Positions 1 through 13,700 of a DNA stretch of 64,000 nucleotides are shown piece after piece. Within the stretch, counting starts at the first letter, position 1; each line of letters opens with the position of its first letter. The notes below the pieces were generated by a model. The model saw only the letters and a list, made by a program, of their open reading frames with translations. It made no database searches and had not been told where the DNA came from. A program made the position numbers and the translations under genes. The stretch lies in the NCBI RefSeq assembly GCF_017591435.1, contig NC_059292.1, positions 24,564,043-24,628,042 on the forward strand. The letters are read 5' to 3'. Source of the DNA: Portunus trituberculatus (taxonomy: Eukaryota; Arthropoda; Malacostraca; Decapoda; Portunidae).

Positions 1-57
1 CTATAGATATAGAGACAGGATAATGTGCCATGCTGTACAGCACAACTATAGGTAAAT

Positions 58-59
<2 letters not shown>

Positions 60-127
<68 letters not shown>
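60..127. repeat. (CA)n microsatellite
   Basis: Uninterrupted CA dinucleotide repeat directly upstream of LINE A copy 1. On the sense strand of that LINE it reads (CA)n, as do the flanks of the other family A copies. Confidence 0.98.
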
Positions 128-129
<2 letters not shown>

Positions 130-502
130 CGCGCTCCGTGGAGAACGGACGTGCCTCCTGCGCATGAACGGCATCTAAATAACACTCCACACGCTAAGCA
201 ATGTGCTTGAGTGAGAATAGTTATTGCTATTGAGGGGCGACCAGAGCGAGTGAACGAGTGTACAGAGTGAACGTAGCCTGGTGGCGGTGGCGTGTACATG
301 GGAGTGATCGGAGGTGGGAGAACCTCCACACTCCAAACTACAGAGCGGGAACCCACAAAGGCCAGCCATAGCAGCCGCCAACGCATCCAACCACACACGT
401 AACTACCAGGCCTGGCTCCCAGTGACCACACACCCACATGTTCCCAGGAAAAGTAAGGAAAAATGGATAGAACGGTAAAGAATAAATTACCAAATTCAAA
501 AT

Positions 503-1481
503 ATGTTGATGAGGCCCAGGGAGCAAAGCGAAGTGGCCAGTCAAAGCATGAGTCCAGCTTCAACAGGGGCAACATTGCAAGGTAGATTGGTGATGTTGGA
601 GAAGAGATTTGAGGAGTTAGTGAAGGAATTAAAAGTTCAGAGGAGTGAGGAGGAGCAGGATAGAGAATTCCACAAGGCTTTGAAGGAAAGAGTTAAGAGA
701 CTGGAGGAAAATGAAAAACGATTGGTGGATGAGAATGCGCATTTGAAGGTGGAGGTTGAAAAATACAAGAGACGGTTGGAGGAGAAAATGAAGAGAGTAG
801 TAAAGGAGAAAGATGACTTTAAGGAAATGATTAGTGAGCAGAATGAAAGGCTTGAAAGGGAATGGGAACTGAAGAAAACACAATGGACTGAGTCGAGGGA
901 AGCAGAGATGGTTGGATTACAAGAAATAATTAAAGATCAGTTGAAGGAAGACAAAAAAGAAAAGTCCAAGGAACTGATTAATGTAATGAAGAATAAGGAA
1001 ACATTGATAAGGGAAATAGCAGAAAAGAAGAAGAGTGTGTTAATATTTGGGATGAAAGAACAAAATATAACATATAAGCCGAAGAGAATTAAGGAAGAAT
1101 TGAAAACGGTAAGAGATCTGTTCAAAAATCTAAATGATGATGAAAAAAAAGACCTACAAGAAGAAGTGGAAGAGATCCATAGACTGGGTCCGTATAAGGA
1201 GGGAGTGAACAGACTGATTAAAGTAGTACTGAAGTCACAACAATCTGGAGGATGTCCTATATAGAACATCAAAGTTAAGAGAGATAGAAGGTTGTAAAGA
1301 GGTGTTTGTGAGAAAGAACAGAAATGAGGAAGAGAGGAGAAGATATAAGGAATTGGTGGAAGAGGCGAGAAGGAAAAATGATGAGCGGTCTGAGGAGGAA
1401 AGAGAAAAGTTTTTTTGGAGAGTTATAGGAGAGAGAGTCAGAAAGTGGTATGTGGAAAGAAGGAATACGGAGGAATCCTAG
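503..1481 (+). pseudogene. LINE A copy 1 ORF1 (coiled-coil nucleic-acid-binding protein, frameshifted)
   Basis: ORF1 proteins of LINEs bind the element RNA and trimerise through a coiled coil. The open frame 503-1264 gives 253 residues that are very rich in Glu, Lys and Arg, with heptad-like spacing over about residues 30-170. A segment beginning SVLIFGMKEQ then looks like the RNP2 strand of an RRM-type domain. At about 1255 the frame shifts; the other frame then runs to a TAG at 1479-1481 and matches the ORF1 ends of copies 2 and 3. The true product would be about 325 residues. The start ATG at 503 is the first in frame and follows about 375 bases of leader. It is a decayed copy with no host role to infer. 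Confidence 0.75.
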
Positions 1482-1502
1482 AGGAGCAGTGGGTGGACCG
1501 TA

Positions 1503-4314
1503 ATGTATACTAATATAGATGGGATACTGTCAAGTAGATTGGAATTGCAAGACTATATGATAGTGGAGAAGCCTGATATCATGTGTTTGACTGAGACAAA
1601 ATTGCATGAAAAAACAAAGATAAATTTGTATAATAAATATAATATATGGAGAAAGGATAGGGAAAGTAAAGGTGGAGGAGGAGTTATGATTATGACGAAG
1701 AAATAAATAAATGTGGATAAGGTTTGGTATGGGAAGAACAACGCAGAAGTGATAAGCAAAAAGATAAAAAGTGATGGAAAAGAATTAATAATCATGGTGA
1801 CCTATGTACCTCCTAAAACAAATTCTTGGACATTAAGGAAATACGACAATATGATCAAGGATACTTTACAGAGTTTGGAAAATGTATTATCTGGAAAAAG
1901 AAAGGTGATACTAGTAGGAGATTTTAATTGTAAGGAGGTGGATTGGGAAAATCTAGTAAGTGGTGTTGGAGAAGATGCTTGGGGAGAGAGATTTCTTAAT
2001 CTAATGATGGAAAATATGATGGAACAGAGGGTGAAGGAAAATACTAGATATAGAGGAGATGATGAACCGGCTAGACTGGATTTGGTGTTAACAAGAGAAG
2101 TGTACCTATGTGGAGATATACAATACAAGTGTCCTTTGGGAAAGAGTGATCATGTGGTTATGGACATGCAGATAGCAACAACACAGCGAAGGAAGGACGA
2201 GACATACAGGAGTGGTAGATTGAATTATAGAAAGATGGACACAGAAAGTTTGAAAAATTATTTCAGAAAATTAGATTGGGAGGAGATGTTACAAATCAAA
2301 GAAGTGCAAAAAAAAATATGAGATTTTATGAAATATTATAAAGAAGGAGTTATGAAATTTGTACCAAAGTATAAACCAAGAGAGGAAGGAAGAAAGGATT
2401 GGTTTAATGCAACTTGTGTTAAGGCTAAGAAAAGAGAGATGTGGCTTGGAAAAGATGGAAAAGAGCAGGAATATACTAAATAAGGAGAATTATAGAGTGG
2501 CAAGAAATGAGTGTGTGAGGGTAAGGAGGAGGAAGAAAGAAAATTTGAAAAAGATATTGTAGACAAGAGTAAGGAACATCCAAAATTGTTTTACAGGTTC
2601 ATAAATGGTAAACTTAAAAAGAGAGAGTCCATTGAAAGATTAAAAGGAGAGCAAGGGATAGTAGATGACCCTAAGAATATAGTGGAATTGCTATATAATA
2701 GGTTTCAGCAAGTATTTACTAAAGAAACAATGTTTGTAAAGCCACAGAATGTACAAAGAAATGTGCACATGGAGGACATTAAGATACCTAAAAAGGAGTT
2801 ATATAAAATGTTGGAGGAACTTAAAGATGATAAAGCGATGGGACCAGATGAAGTTCCAGGAAAATTATTGAAGGAGTGTAGAGAAGAATTGATTGATCCA
2901 TTATATGATATTATAAGGTGTTCATTAGAAACTGGGGAAGTACCAGTAGAGTGAAAGAGAGCTGAAGTGGTGCCCATTTATAAGGGAGGCAGTAAGGAAG
3001 AGCCTCTTAACTATAGACCTGTGTCTCTAACAAGTGTGGTCGGTAAGATTTGTGAGAGGGTGATAAAGAAATATTGGATATGGTTCCTGGAGGATCATAA
3101 GTTATTATCGGATCATCAATTTGGCTTCAGGAAAGGGAGGTCATGTGTAACAAATCTACTGAGCTTTTATTCAAGAGTGGTTGACAAAATACAGGAGAGA
3201 GAGGGATGGATGGACTGTGTATATTTGGATTTAAAGAAAGCTTTTGACAAGGTACCTCACGAGACTGTTATGGAAAGTAGAGATTTATGGAGGACTGAAA
3301 GGAATAGTGTTAAAGTGGATGGAAAACTACTTGAGATGGAGGGAGATGAGAACGGTAATAAGGGATGCAAGGTTGGACTGGTTGGTGGTGGAGAGTGGAG
3401 TCCCACAAGGCTCAGTGCTGGCACCAATACTTTTCCTGGTATATATAAATGACATGCCAGAGGAGTAAACAGTTATATTAATTTGTTTGGATGATGCGAA
3501 GTTGTGTAGGTGTGTGAAGAGTGAAGAAGATTGTGAAATTTTACAGGCAGACCTGGATAAGATTTGGGAGTGGAGCAAGAGGTGGCAAATGGAATTTAAT
3601 CTGAGCAAAAGTCATGTGATGGAGATGGGAAAGAGTGGAAGACGGCCAAGAGGGTCATATAAGATGGGTGAAGAAGTAGTGTTGAAAAAGGTGGAAAAGG
3701 AAAAGGATTTGGGAGTGATAATACAAGACCATGGGCAGTTTGAGGCTCATATTGATAAGATGTTTGGAGAAACATATAATTTGATCAAAAATATTGGATT
3801 AGCCTTCCATTATATGGATAAAGATATGATGAAGAAATTAATTAGTATGGTAATTAGACCAAGATTGGAATATGCTGGAGTGGTCTGGTCCCCTTATAAA
3901 AAGAAGCATATAAGGAAGTTGGAGAGATTGCAGAGAATGGCAACAAAAATGGTTCCGGAATTGGCAGAAATGACCTATGAGGAGAGATTAAAAGAAATGA
4001 ATTTGCCTACCTTGGAATAAAGAAGAGAAAGAGGAGATTTAATACAGGTTTATAAACTGTTAAATGGACTGGATGAAGTGGATAATGAGCAAATGATGTT
4101 GAGAGAGGAAAACTTAAGTAGAACTACAAGATCGCATAGTAAAAAGATAGCCAAGGGAATATGCTTGAAGGATGTGAAAAAATATAGTTTCCCACAAAGA
4201 TGTGTGGAGGTGTGGAATGGTTTGAGTGAGGAGGTGGTGTCAGCAAGGAGTGTGCATAGTTTTAAAGGAAAGTTGGATGTGTGTAGATATGGAGACGGGG
4301 CCACACGAGTATGA
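1503..4314 (+). pseudogene. LINE A copy 1 ORF2 (endonuclease and reverse transcriptase, broken)
   Basis: ORF2 encodes the target-nicking endonuclease and the polymerase that copies the RNA into the nick. The endonuclease starts at MYTNIDGI (1503) and keeps the signatures ETKL, GDFNCKEVDW and KSDH. The reverse transcriptase follows with DEVPGKLLKE, RPVSLTSVVGKICE and FGFRKGRSC (2850-3160), an AFDKVP-type motif near 3238, and the GVPQGSVLAPILF block near 3400. Stops near 1704, 2320 and 2952 and frame changes near 2480, 3260 and 3470 break it. The catalytic FADD region near 3490 is damaged. The C-terminal end (KYSFPQRCVEVWN, DGATRV) is present and the stop is at 4312-4314. Clearly a dead copy. 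Confidence 0.85.
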
Positions 4315-4363
4315 TACCCAGGCCCTGTAAAATTACAACTAGGTGAATACAACTAGGTGAATA

Positions 4364-4522
4364 CACTACCAATAATGTACTCTAGTACAGTACATATTTA
4401 CTTCATCCACCTGTGACCCCGTTCAAGCTCCCTTGTATCCAACTTGAGTTGTAGGTATATCATAGAGATATGTATATTATACATGTGTGATAACTATTTA
4501 TAATTAGTGAGGCGACACACAC
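4364..4522 (+). repeat. Inverted-repeat arm L (partner at 7755-7909)
   Basis: About 150 bases directly after the 3' tail of LINE A copy 1 recur in inverted orientation at 7755-7909, with roughly ten differences and one small indel. Both arms start exactly at a family A LINE 3' end and finish in CA repeats. This could be a 3' transduction carried by two LINE copies, or an old inverted duplication. Confidence 0.85.
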
Positions 4523-4614
4523 ACATGTGTGTGTGTGTGTTCACTGTTTGATCTGCTGCAGTCTCTGACGAGACAGCCAGACGTTGCCCATTACGGTGTG
4601 ATCTGAGAGCTCAT

Positions 4615-4616
<2 letters not shown>

Positions 4617-4697
<81 letters not shown>
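4617..4697. repeat. (TG)n microsatellite
   Basis: TG repeat abutting the 3' end of LINE A copy 2; on that element's sense strand it reads (CA)n. Confidence 0.98.
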
Positions 4698-4699
<2 letters not shown>

Positions 4700-7600
4700 T
4701 TACCTAGTTGTATTTACCTAGTTGTAGTTTTACAGGGCCTGGGCTTTATGCTCGTGTGGCCCCGTCTCCATATCTACACTTATCCAATCTTACTTTAAAA
4801 GTGTGCACACTCGTTGCAGACACTATTTCTTCATCTAAACTGTTCCACGTCTCAATACATCTCTGCAGGAAACGATATTTTCTAATATCTCTCAGATATC
4901 TTCCTTTTCTCAGCTTTTTACTATGCGATCTTGTGCTTCGGATGTCATATTCTTCTCTCAGGATCAGTTTCTCATTATCCACTTGGTCCATTTCATTGAT
5001 CAATTTATAGACTTGTATCAGGTCTCCTCTCTCCCTTCTTTGTTCCAAGGTTGGTAGATCCATAGCCTTTAGTCACTCCTCATATGTCATCCCTTCAAGT
5101 TCTGGGACCATTCTTGTACCCATTTTTTGTAGCCTCTCCAATTTCCTTATGTGTTTCTTTTTATGAGGGGTTCACACTACTCCTGCATATTCCAATCTGG
5201 GTCTTATTATAGTACTTATCAATTTCTTCATCATTTCTTTGTCCATGTAGTGAAATGCTACTCCAATATTCCTTAGGAAATTATGTTTCTCTAAAAATTC
5301 TATCAATATGGCTTACTGGTTGATTGTTTTCTTCCATCGTCACTCCTAAGTCCTTTTCCTTTTTGACTTTCTCCAGTTCTACTCCATCTCCCATCTTATA
5401 GATTCCCACAGGTCGTCTTTCACTCTTTCCCATTTCCATGACATGGCTTTTGTTCACATTGAATTCCATTTCCCACTTCTTACTCCATTCCCAGATCTTA
5501 TTTAGGTCTTCTTGCAGTATTTCACAATCCTCCTTTTGCTTTATAACTCTGCACAGTTTCGTATCATCTGCAAACAAATTTATGTAGCTGTTCACTTCTT
5601 CTGGCATGTCGTTAATATAAATGAGGAAAAGTGCCAATACTGACCCCTGTGGCACTCCGCTTTCTACTGCTCTCCACTTGGACTTCATATCTTTAACTAC
5701 CGTCCTTATTTCTCTCCCCCTCAAATAATTTTCTATCCATCTCAATGTGCTTCCTTTTAAGCCACCCTTCTCCTCTAACTTCCACAGTAATCTTGCGTGT
5801 GGCACTTTGTCAAACGCCTTTTTTAAATCCAAATAGATGCAGTCAACCCATCCTCTCTCTCTTGTACTCTATCAACTATTCTAGAATAGAAACTCAATAA
5901 ATTAGTTACATAAGACCGTCCTTTTCTAAAACCAAATTGGCTATTTGATATTAATTTGTTGTCTTCAAGGAACTCGATCCATTGTTTCTTTATTATTCTT
6001 TCACACATCTTGCATATTACACTAGTTAGTGATACCGGTCTGTAATTTAAAGGTTCTTCCTTTCTTCCGCTCTTATATATGGGAATCACCTCAGCTCTTT
6101 TCCATTCTACTGGCACTGTTCCATTTTCTATTGAGCATTTTATGATGTTGTATATAGGACTTGCTAGTTCTTCCCTACATTCTTTCAGTATTCTGCCTGA
6201 GACTTCATCCGGTCCCATTGCCTTCTCTTCATCCAGTTCCTTCATTAACTCTTTTATTTCAAGCTTGGTTATTTTAATCTCTTTCATATAGATTGTCTCT
6301 CTATTACCCTGTGGCCTCTCAAATTTGGATTCTTTAGTAAAGACCTCCTGGAATTTTTTTATTTAATAGTTCTGCCATACTTTTTGGGTCTTCCACCATC
6401 CCGTTCTCTCCTTTTAACCTTTCTATTGTTTCTTTTTGCCTAATTTTTCCATTTATGAATCTATAGAACAAGTTTGGTTGCTCCTTACATTTTTCGACAA
6501 TATCTTTTTCGAAGTTCTTTTCCTCTTCCTTCCTCACCTTAACATATTCATTTTTCGCTGCCTTGAAGATTTCCTTACTTGTTGGATTCCTATTTCTCCT
6601 CCACCTTTTCCATGCTCCATCTCTTTTCTCCTTTGCCCTAGCACACCTTGCATTAAACCAATCTTATTTTCCTTCTTCTTTTGGTCTATATTTTGGGACA
6701 TATTCCCTGACTCCTGTTTTGTATATTTCCAAAAATAAGTTATATTTGTCTTGCATTGTCTCTGAGTTTTCCATCTCCTCCCAGTCTACGTTTTTAAAAT
6801 AGTTCTTGAGATTCTCAATATCAGCCTTTCTGTAATTTAATCGGTCTCCTTTGTATGAATCGTCTCTATCTTCCTTTCCCTCTTCTATATCTATTTCTAA
6901 TATTGCATGGTCACTCTTTCCCAATGGGCACTTATATCTTATATCATCATTCATTTGTATACCCCTTGTAAAAACTAGGTCCAATCTCGCTTGTCGTTTC
7001 CTCTGAATCTTGTGCATTCCTTTACTCTCTGGTCCATCATATTGTCTATCATTAGGTTCAAGAATCTTTCTCCCCAGGCTTCTTCCCCCATACCACTTTC
7101 ATAATTTTCCCCAGTCCACTTCTTTACAGTTGAAATCTCCTACTAATATCACTTTTCTCCTTTCTTTAACGATTCTCATTAGACTCCTTATTGTGTCATC
7201 TATCATGTCTCTATATTCTTGATTGGTCCATGAATTTGTGTTTGGTGGCACATATGTTACAATGATTGTTATCTCTTTTTTATTAATATGCATCTTAATA
7301 TACAATACTTCTGCTTTTCCTTCCCCACATTCCATTTCATTTATCACTATCTCTTTCCTTAACATAATCATGACTCCTCCTCCTCCTTTACCCACTCTGT
7401 CTTTTCTCCATACATTATACCTATTGTCCAAGTCTATTTTGATTGCCTTATTTAGTTTTGTTTCAGCCAAGCAAACAATATCTGGATTTTCTTTCCTTAT
7501 GTATTTTCTTAATTCTAATTTACTTGATAAAATCCCGTCTATGTTCGTATACATCATTTTTAGTCTTTTGTCTTTATCATTTTTAGTTAAACTTGTTCCA

Positions 7601-7706
7601 CTTTTTTCTCTTCCTTCTCGTTTATATACCATTTCCTTATCCTGTCTCCTAGAATTCTCCAAAAAAATGCCTTCTTCTCCTCTTCTGACCTTTCATTATT
7701 TTTTTC

Positions 7707-7712
<6 letters not shown>
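4698..7712 (-). mobile_element. LINE family A, copy 2 (5' truncated)
   Basis: Minus-strand copy. The 3' tail (two ACTAGGTAAATACA motifs in sense) is at 4698-4730, next to a TG repeat. ORF2 runs from 7557 to 4746, and only the last ~120 bases of ORF1 are present (7590-7712). The 5' break lies exactly at a second TG repeat (7713-7763). It is more like copies 3 and 4 than copy 1. Confidence 0.87.
4746..7557 (-). pseudogene. LINE A copy 2 ORF2 (endonuclease and reverse transcriptase, frameshifted)
   Basis: Sense order is from high to low coordinates. The endonuclease starts MMYTNIDGI (7557) and contains AETKLN, GGGGVMIM, VTYVPPNTNSW and GDFNCKEVDW (to 7099), then KCPLGKSDHAILE (about 6930). The reverse transcriptase contains MGPDEVSGRILKE, RPVSLTSVICKMCE and FGFRKGRSYVTNLL (6287-5900), then DLKKAFDKVPH (5832), ESGVPQGSVL and the catalytic NLFADDTKL (5600-5540). 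The C-terminal region ends DGATRA at 4746. Frames break near 7100, 6660, 6340, 5830 and 5280, so no full product can be made. The FADD motif survives in this copy. Confidence 0.87.

Positions 7713-7763
<51 letters not shown>
7713..7763. repeat. (TG)n microsatellite
   Basis: TG repeat joined directly to the truncated 5' end of LINE A copy 2 and continuous with the inner end of the right inverted-repeat arm. Confidence 0.97.
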
Positions 7764-7764
<1 letters not shown>

Positions 7765-7909
7765 GCTTCCCTAATTATAAATAGTTATCGCACATGTACA
7801 ATATCTCTCTATGATATACTTATAACTCAAGTTGGATACAAGGGAGCTTGAACGGGTTCACAGGTGGATGAAGTAAATATGTACTGTACTACAGTACATT
7901 ATTGATAGT
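7755..7909 (-). repeat. Inverted-repeat arm R (partner at 4364-4522)
   Basis: Reverse complement of 4364-4522 at about 93 percent by eye. It sits between the TG repeat at the 5' end of LINE copy 2 and the TG repeat at the 3' end of LINE copy 3. Confidence 0.85.
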
Positions 7910-7929
7910 GTGTGTGTGTGTGTGTGTGT
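7909..7929. repeat. Short (TG)n microsatellite
   Basis: Ten TG units at the 3' tail of LINE A copy 3; sense reading is CA. Confidence 0.95.
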
Positions 7930-7977
7930 ATTTACCTAGTTGTATTTACCTAGTTGTAGTTTTACAGGGCCTGGGCT

Positions 7978-10769
7978 TTATGCTCGTGTGGTCCCGTCTC
8001 CATATCTACACTTATCCAATTTTTCTTTAAAACTATGTACACTCTTTGCTGATACCACTTCCTCACTCAAACTGTTCCAAGTCTCAACACATCTTTGGAA
8101 ACTAAATTTTTAACATCTCTCAGACATCGTCCTTCCTTAGTTTCTTACTATGCGATCTTGTGCTTCTAAAGTCATATTCTTCTCTCAGGATCAGTTTCTC
8201 ATTATCCACTTCATCCATTCCGTTAATCAATTTATAAACTTGTATCAGATCCCTCTCTCTCTCTCTGCTCCAAGGTTGGTAGATCCATTGCCTTTAGTCT
8301 CTCCTCATATGCCATCCCTTTAAATTCTGGAACCATTCTTGTAGCCATTTTTGTAGTCTCTCTAATTTTCTTATGTGTTTCTTTTATGGGAGTCCACACA
8401 ACTCCTGCATATTCCAATCTAGGTCTTATTTTAGTACTTATCAATTTCTTCATCATTTCCTTGTCCATATAGTGAAATGCTACTCCAATATTCCTTAGCA
8501 AATTATCGTCTCTCTGAAAATTCTATCAATATGGCTAACCGGTTGATTATTTTCTTCCATTGTCACTCCCAAGTCCTTTTCCTTTTTACTTTTTCTAGTT
8601 CTACTCCATCTCCCATCTTATAGATTCCCACTGGTCGTCTTTCACTTTTCCCATTTCCATGACATGGCTTTTGTCCACATTGAATTCCATCTCCCATTTT
8701 TTGCTCCATTTCCAGATCTTGTTTAAGTCTTCCTGTAGTATTTCACAATCCTCTTTTGTTTAATGACTCTGCACAGTTTCGCATCGTCCAAAACAGATTT
8801 ATGTAGCTGTTCACTCCTCTGGCATGTCATTTATATATACGAGAAAAAGTATTGGTGCCAATACTGACCCCTGTGGCACTCCACTGTCTACTGTTCTCCA
8901 CTTGGACTTCATATCTTTAACTATCGTCCTTATTTCTCTTCCCATTAAGTAATTCTTCATCCATCTCAATGTGCTTCCTTTTAAGCCACCCTTCTCCTCT
9001 AACTTCCATAGTAATCTTTCATGTGGCACTTTATCAAAAGCCTTTTTTAGATCTAAATAAATACAGTCAACCCATCCTCTCTCTCTTGTACTTTATCAAC
9101 TATTCTAGAGTAGAAACTCAATAAATTTGTCACACATGACCGACCTTTTCTAAAACCAAATTGGCTATTTGATAATATTTTGTTGTCTTCAAGAAACCCG
9201 ATCCATTGCTTCTTTATTACTTTTCACACATCTTGCATATTACACTAGTTAGTGATACCGGCCTGTAATTTAAAGGTTCTTCCTTCCTTCCGCTCTTATA
9301 TATGGGAACCACCTCAGCTCTTTTCCACTCCACTGGCACTGTTCCATTTTCTATTGAGCATTTTATGATGTTGTATATTGGACTTGCTAGTTCTTCCCTA
9401 CATTCTTTCAGTATTCTGCCTGAGACTTCATCCGGTCCCATTGCCTTTTCCTCATCCAATTCCGTCATCAACTTTTTATTTCAAGCTTGGTTACTTTAAT
9501 CTCTTTCATATAGACAGTCTCTCTATTACCCTGTGGTCTTTCAAATTTGGATTCCTTAGTAAAGACCTCATGAAATTTACTATTTAACAGTTCTGCCATA
9601 CTTTTGGGTCTTCCACCATTCCGTTTCTCCTTTTAACCTTTCTATTGTTTCTTTTGTCTTATTTTTCCATTTATGAATCTGTAGAACAATTTTGGTTGTT
9701 CCTTACATTTTCGACAATGTCCTTTTCATAGTTCTTTTCTTCTTCCTTTCTCACCTTAGCATATTCATTTCTTGCTGTTTTGAAGTTTTCCTTATTTTCT
9801 GGATTTCTGTTTCTTCTCCACCTTTTCCATGCTCCATCTCGTTTCTCCTTTGCCCTAGCACATCTTGCATTAAACCAATCTTTCTTTCCTTCTTCTTTAG
9901 GTCTATATTTGGAACATATTCCTGACCCCAGTTTTGTATATTTCCAAAAATAAGTTATATTTCTCTTGAACCGTTAATGAGTTTTCCATCTCCTCCCAGT
10001 TTACGTTTTAAAATAGTTCTTGAGATTCTCAATATCAGCCTTTCTGTAATTTAATCGGTCTCCTTTGTATGATTCATCTCTATCTTCCTTTCCTTCTTCT
10101 ATATCCATCTCTAATATTACATGGTCACTCTTTCCCAATGGGCACTTGTATCTTATATCATCGTTAATTGGTATATCCCTTGTAAAAACTAGGTCTAATC
10201 TTGCCGGCTCATCGTTTCCTCTGAATCTTGTGTTTTCCTTTACTCTTTGGACCATCAAATTATCTATCATTAGGTTCAGGAATCTATCTCCCAGGCATCT
10301 TCCCCCATACCACTTTCATAATTTTCCCAGTCTACCTCCTTACAGTTGAAATCTCCTATCAATATCACTTTTCTCCTTTCCTTAATGATTCTTGTAAGAC
10401 TCCTTATTGTGTCATCTATCATGTCTCTATATTCTTGGTTAGTCCATGAGTTTGTTTTGGTGGCACATATGTTCCAATGATTGTTAACTCCTTTTGTTAA
10501 TATGCATCTTAACATACAGTATTTCTGATTTTCCTTCCCAAACTCCACTTGATTTACCACTATCTCCTTCCTTAACATCATCATGACTCCTCCTCCTCCT
10601 TTACCCACTCTCTCTCTCCTCCATATATTATACCTTTTATCTATGTCTATTTTATTGCCTCATTTAACTTTGTTTCCACCAGGCATACAATATCTGGTTC
10701 TTCTTTCTTTATGTAATCTCTTAATTCTAATTTACTAGATAAAATCCCATCTATGTTTGTATACATCAT
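7978..10769 (-). pseudogene. LINE A copy 3 ORF2 (endonuclease and reverse transcriptase, broken)
   Basis: Same gene order as copy 2. Endonuclease pieces lie at 10608-10276 (GGGGVMMMLRKE, GDFNCKEVDWENY) and 10270-10001 (NDEPARLDLVFTRD, CPLGKSDHVILE). Reverse-transcriptase pieces lie at 9471-9217 (MGPDEVSGRILKE), 9029-8811 (VDSGVPQGSVLAPILF) and 8501-8232 (RPRLEYAGVVW). The catalytic FADD region near 8780 is damaged by small deletions. The frame terminates in a TAA at 7978-7980. Frequent single-base losses in A or T runs account for most breaks. Not functional. Confidence 0.85.
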
Positions 10770-10789
10770 TTTAATCTCTTGTTCTTATC

Positions 10790-11820
10790 ATTTTAGTTAA
10801 ACTTGCTCCATTCTTTTCTCTTCTTTCTCTTTTATATACCATTTCCTTATCCTGTCTCCTATAATTCTCCAAAAAAATGCCTTCTCCTCCTCTGACCTTT
10901 CATTATTTTTTCTCTTGCTTCTGCCACCAGTTCATTGTGTCTCTTCCTTTCCTCCTCGTTTCTATTTTTCTTTATATATATATCTTTGCAACCTTCTGTT
11001 TCTCTGAGTTTCGTTTTTCTATATAGTACTTCTTCTGCTGCTGCTTGTGATTTTAGTAATATCTTAATTGGTCTCACTGTTCCTTCTTGATATGGTCCCA
11101 TTCTATGGATTTCTTCTACTTCCTCTTCTAAGTTCTGTCTATCCTCGTCATTCAGATGTTTTAGTAGGTCTTTTACTGATTTCATTTCGTCTTTTTCCCT
11201 TCTTGGTCTATATTTAACATTTTTTTCTTTCAGTCCAAAAATAATTACACTCTTCTTTTTTTCCGCGATTTCTCTTACTAAATTTTCTTTTTTCGTATCA
11301 TTTTGCTTGTCATATTTTCATCTCTTTCTTTTAACTGTTCTTGAAATACTTCTTGAAATGATTCCTTGTCTTTCTTATCTTGGATTCTCCATGCTTGTAC
11401 TTCTTTTTTAATCACGTCTTGTACTCTTTCTTCTTCTTTGTTAACTAGATCTTTTAGCTTTTCTTTTTCTTTCTCGGCTTTACCGAGTCCTTCTTCCATC
11501 AATTTCTTATAGTTCGCTATTTGAACTTTTAATTCTTCATTTTCGGTTCTTAGCCTAGTTTCGTTTTCTTCCACTCTTTTCATCCTTTCTTTCAATTTCT
11601 GGAGCTCTTTATCCTGTTCTTCATTCTCTTTCATTCCCATACTCTCCTTTATCAATTTATCTAATTTACGTTCGATAGTTAAGACTCTATCAAATAGTGA
11701 AGTTTGCGCCGTATCAAAGCCTTCAAATTCTCCTCCTCCCTCACCAACATTGTCATCATCAGCTTTCATTCTTTCCCTTGTCACATACCTGCATTTAGAT
11801 GGAATATCTTTCTCACTCAT
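10790..11820 (-). pseudogene. LINE A copy 3 ORF1 (coiled-coil protein, frameshifted)
   Basis: Starts at MSEKDIPSKCRY (11820) and is open for 180 residues to about 11278. Residues 50-165 are a charged coiled coil (KLKERMKRVEENETRLR and similar heptads). After a frameshift near 11270-11190 the RRM-like and C-terminal part follows at 11185-10859 (EEVEEIHRMGPYQEGTVRP, KKNRNEEERKRH). The N-terminal 45 residues are unlike copy 1 but like the fragment at 23760-23984, marking a separate subfamily. Its role in an active parent element would be RNA binding. Confidence 0.78.
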
Positions 11821-11958
11821 TATTATTTAACACTGTATTCATGAAAGGAAAAATGAGTCCACACTTATCGCCCAGGCCACTGTAAACCCAAACAAAGGTA
11901 GTGAAGATCAGCTGATTCTCGGGAGCGACGGTATCGCGTCCTTCCTCTGCTGCGTCTC

Positions 11959-11960
<2 letters not shown>

Positions 11961-12020
<60 letters not shown>
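11961..12020. repeat. (TG)n microsatellite, slightly interrupted
   Basis: TG repeat with a GCGCGC interruption at about 12005, adjoining the 5' end of LINE A copy 3. The 220 bases after it (12021-12244) show no recognisable gene or repeat. Confidence 0.96.
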
Positions 12021-12021
<1 letters not shown>

Positions 12022-12243
12022 GAGGAAGGAACTCAAAGCGATTATTCAAATCATGGTGTTGTTTGTTTACAGAGGCGTTAGTTTGCGGTTCACTCAATGG
12101 ATGGCGCTGTTATCCCTATTCTAACGGTATCTGGCATCTTTACTGGCGACACGAATTTCTTATGGTGAATGGCAATCTTTCCAGTCTTGTTTTATCTATA
12201 GTCTTTGCTTCCATTCCATGGGCCTTGGTTGTATCCAAAGAAG

Positions 12244-13700
<1,457 letters not shown>

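Larger units (their letters stand above)
128..4368 (+). mobile_element. LINE family A, copy 1 (near full length, decayed)
   Basis: Non-LTR retrotransposon in plus orientation. It has a 5' untranslated region (128-502), ORF1 with a coiled coil (503-1481), and ORF2 with an apurinic-type endonuclease and a reverse transcriptase (1503-4314). It ends in a short 3' tail with two copies of an ACTAGGTGAATACA motif. Several frameshifts and stops break ORF2, so it is not active. The 5' boundary is placed at the end of the CA repeat. The clade is not settled: the reverse transcriptase looks CR1/L2/Jockey-like, while ORF1 resembles an L1-type coiled-coil plus RRM protein rather than a zinc-knuckle protein. 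Confidence 0.85.
7930..11960 (-). mobile_element. LINE family A, copy 3 (near full length, decayed)
   Basis: Minus-strand copy with 5' leader (11960-11821), ORF1 (11820 to about 10790), ORF2 (10769-7978) and 3' tail (7930-7960). Both ends abut TG repeats (7909-7929 and 11961-12020). Many one-base deletions have split the frames. ORF1 differs strongly from that of copy 1, so at least two subfamilies are present. Confidence 0.87.

Noticed and set aside
629..1272. Minus-strand Leu/Phe-rich frames opposite LINE ORF1
   Set aside because: They are the antisense of a Glu/Lys-rich coiled coil.
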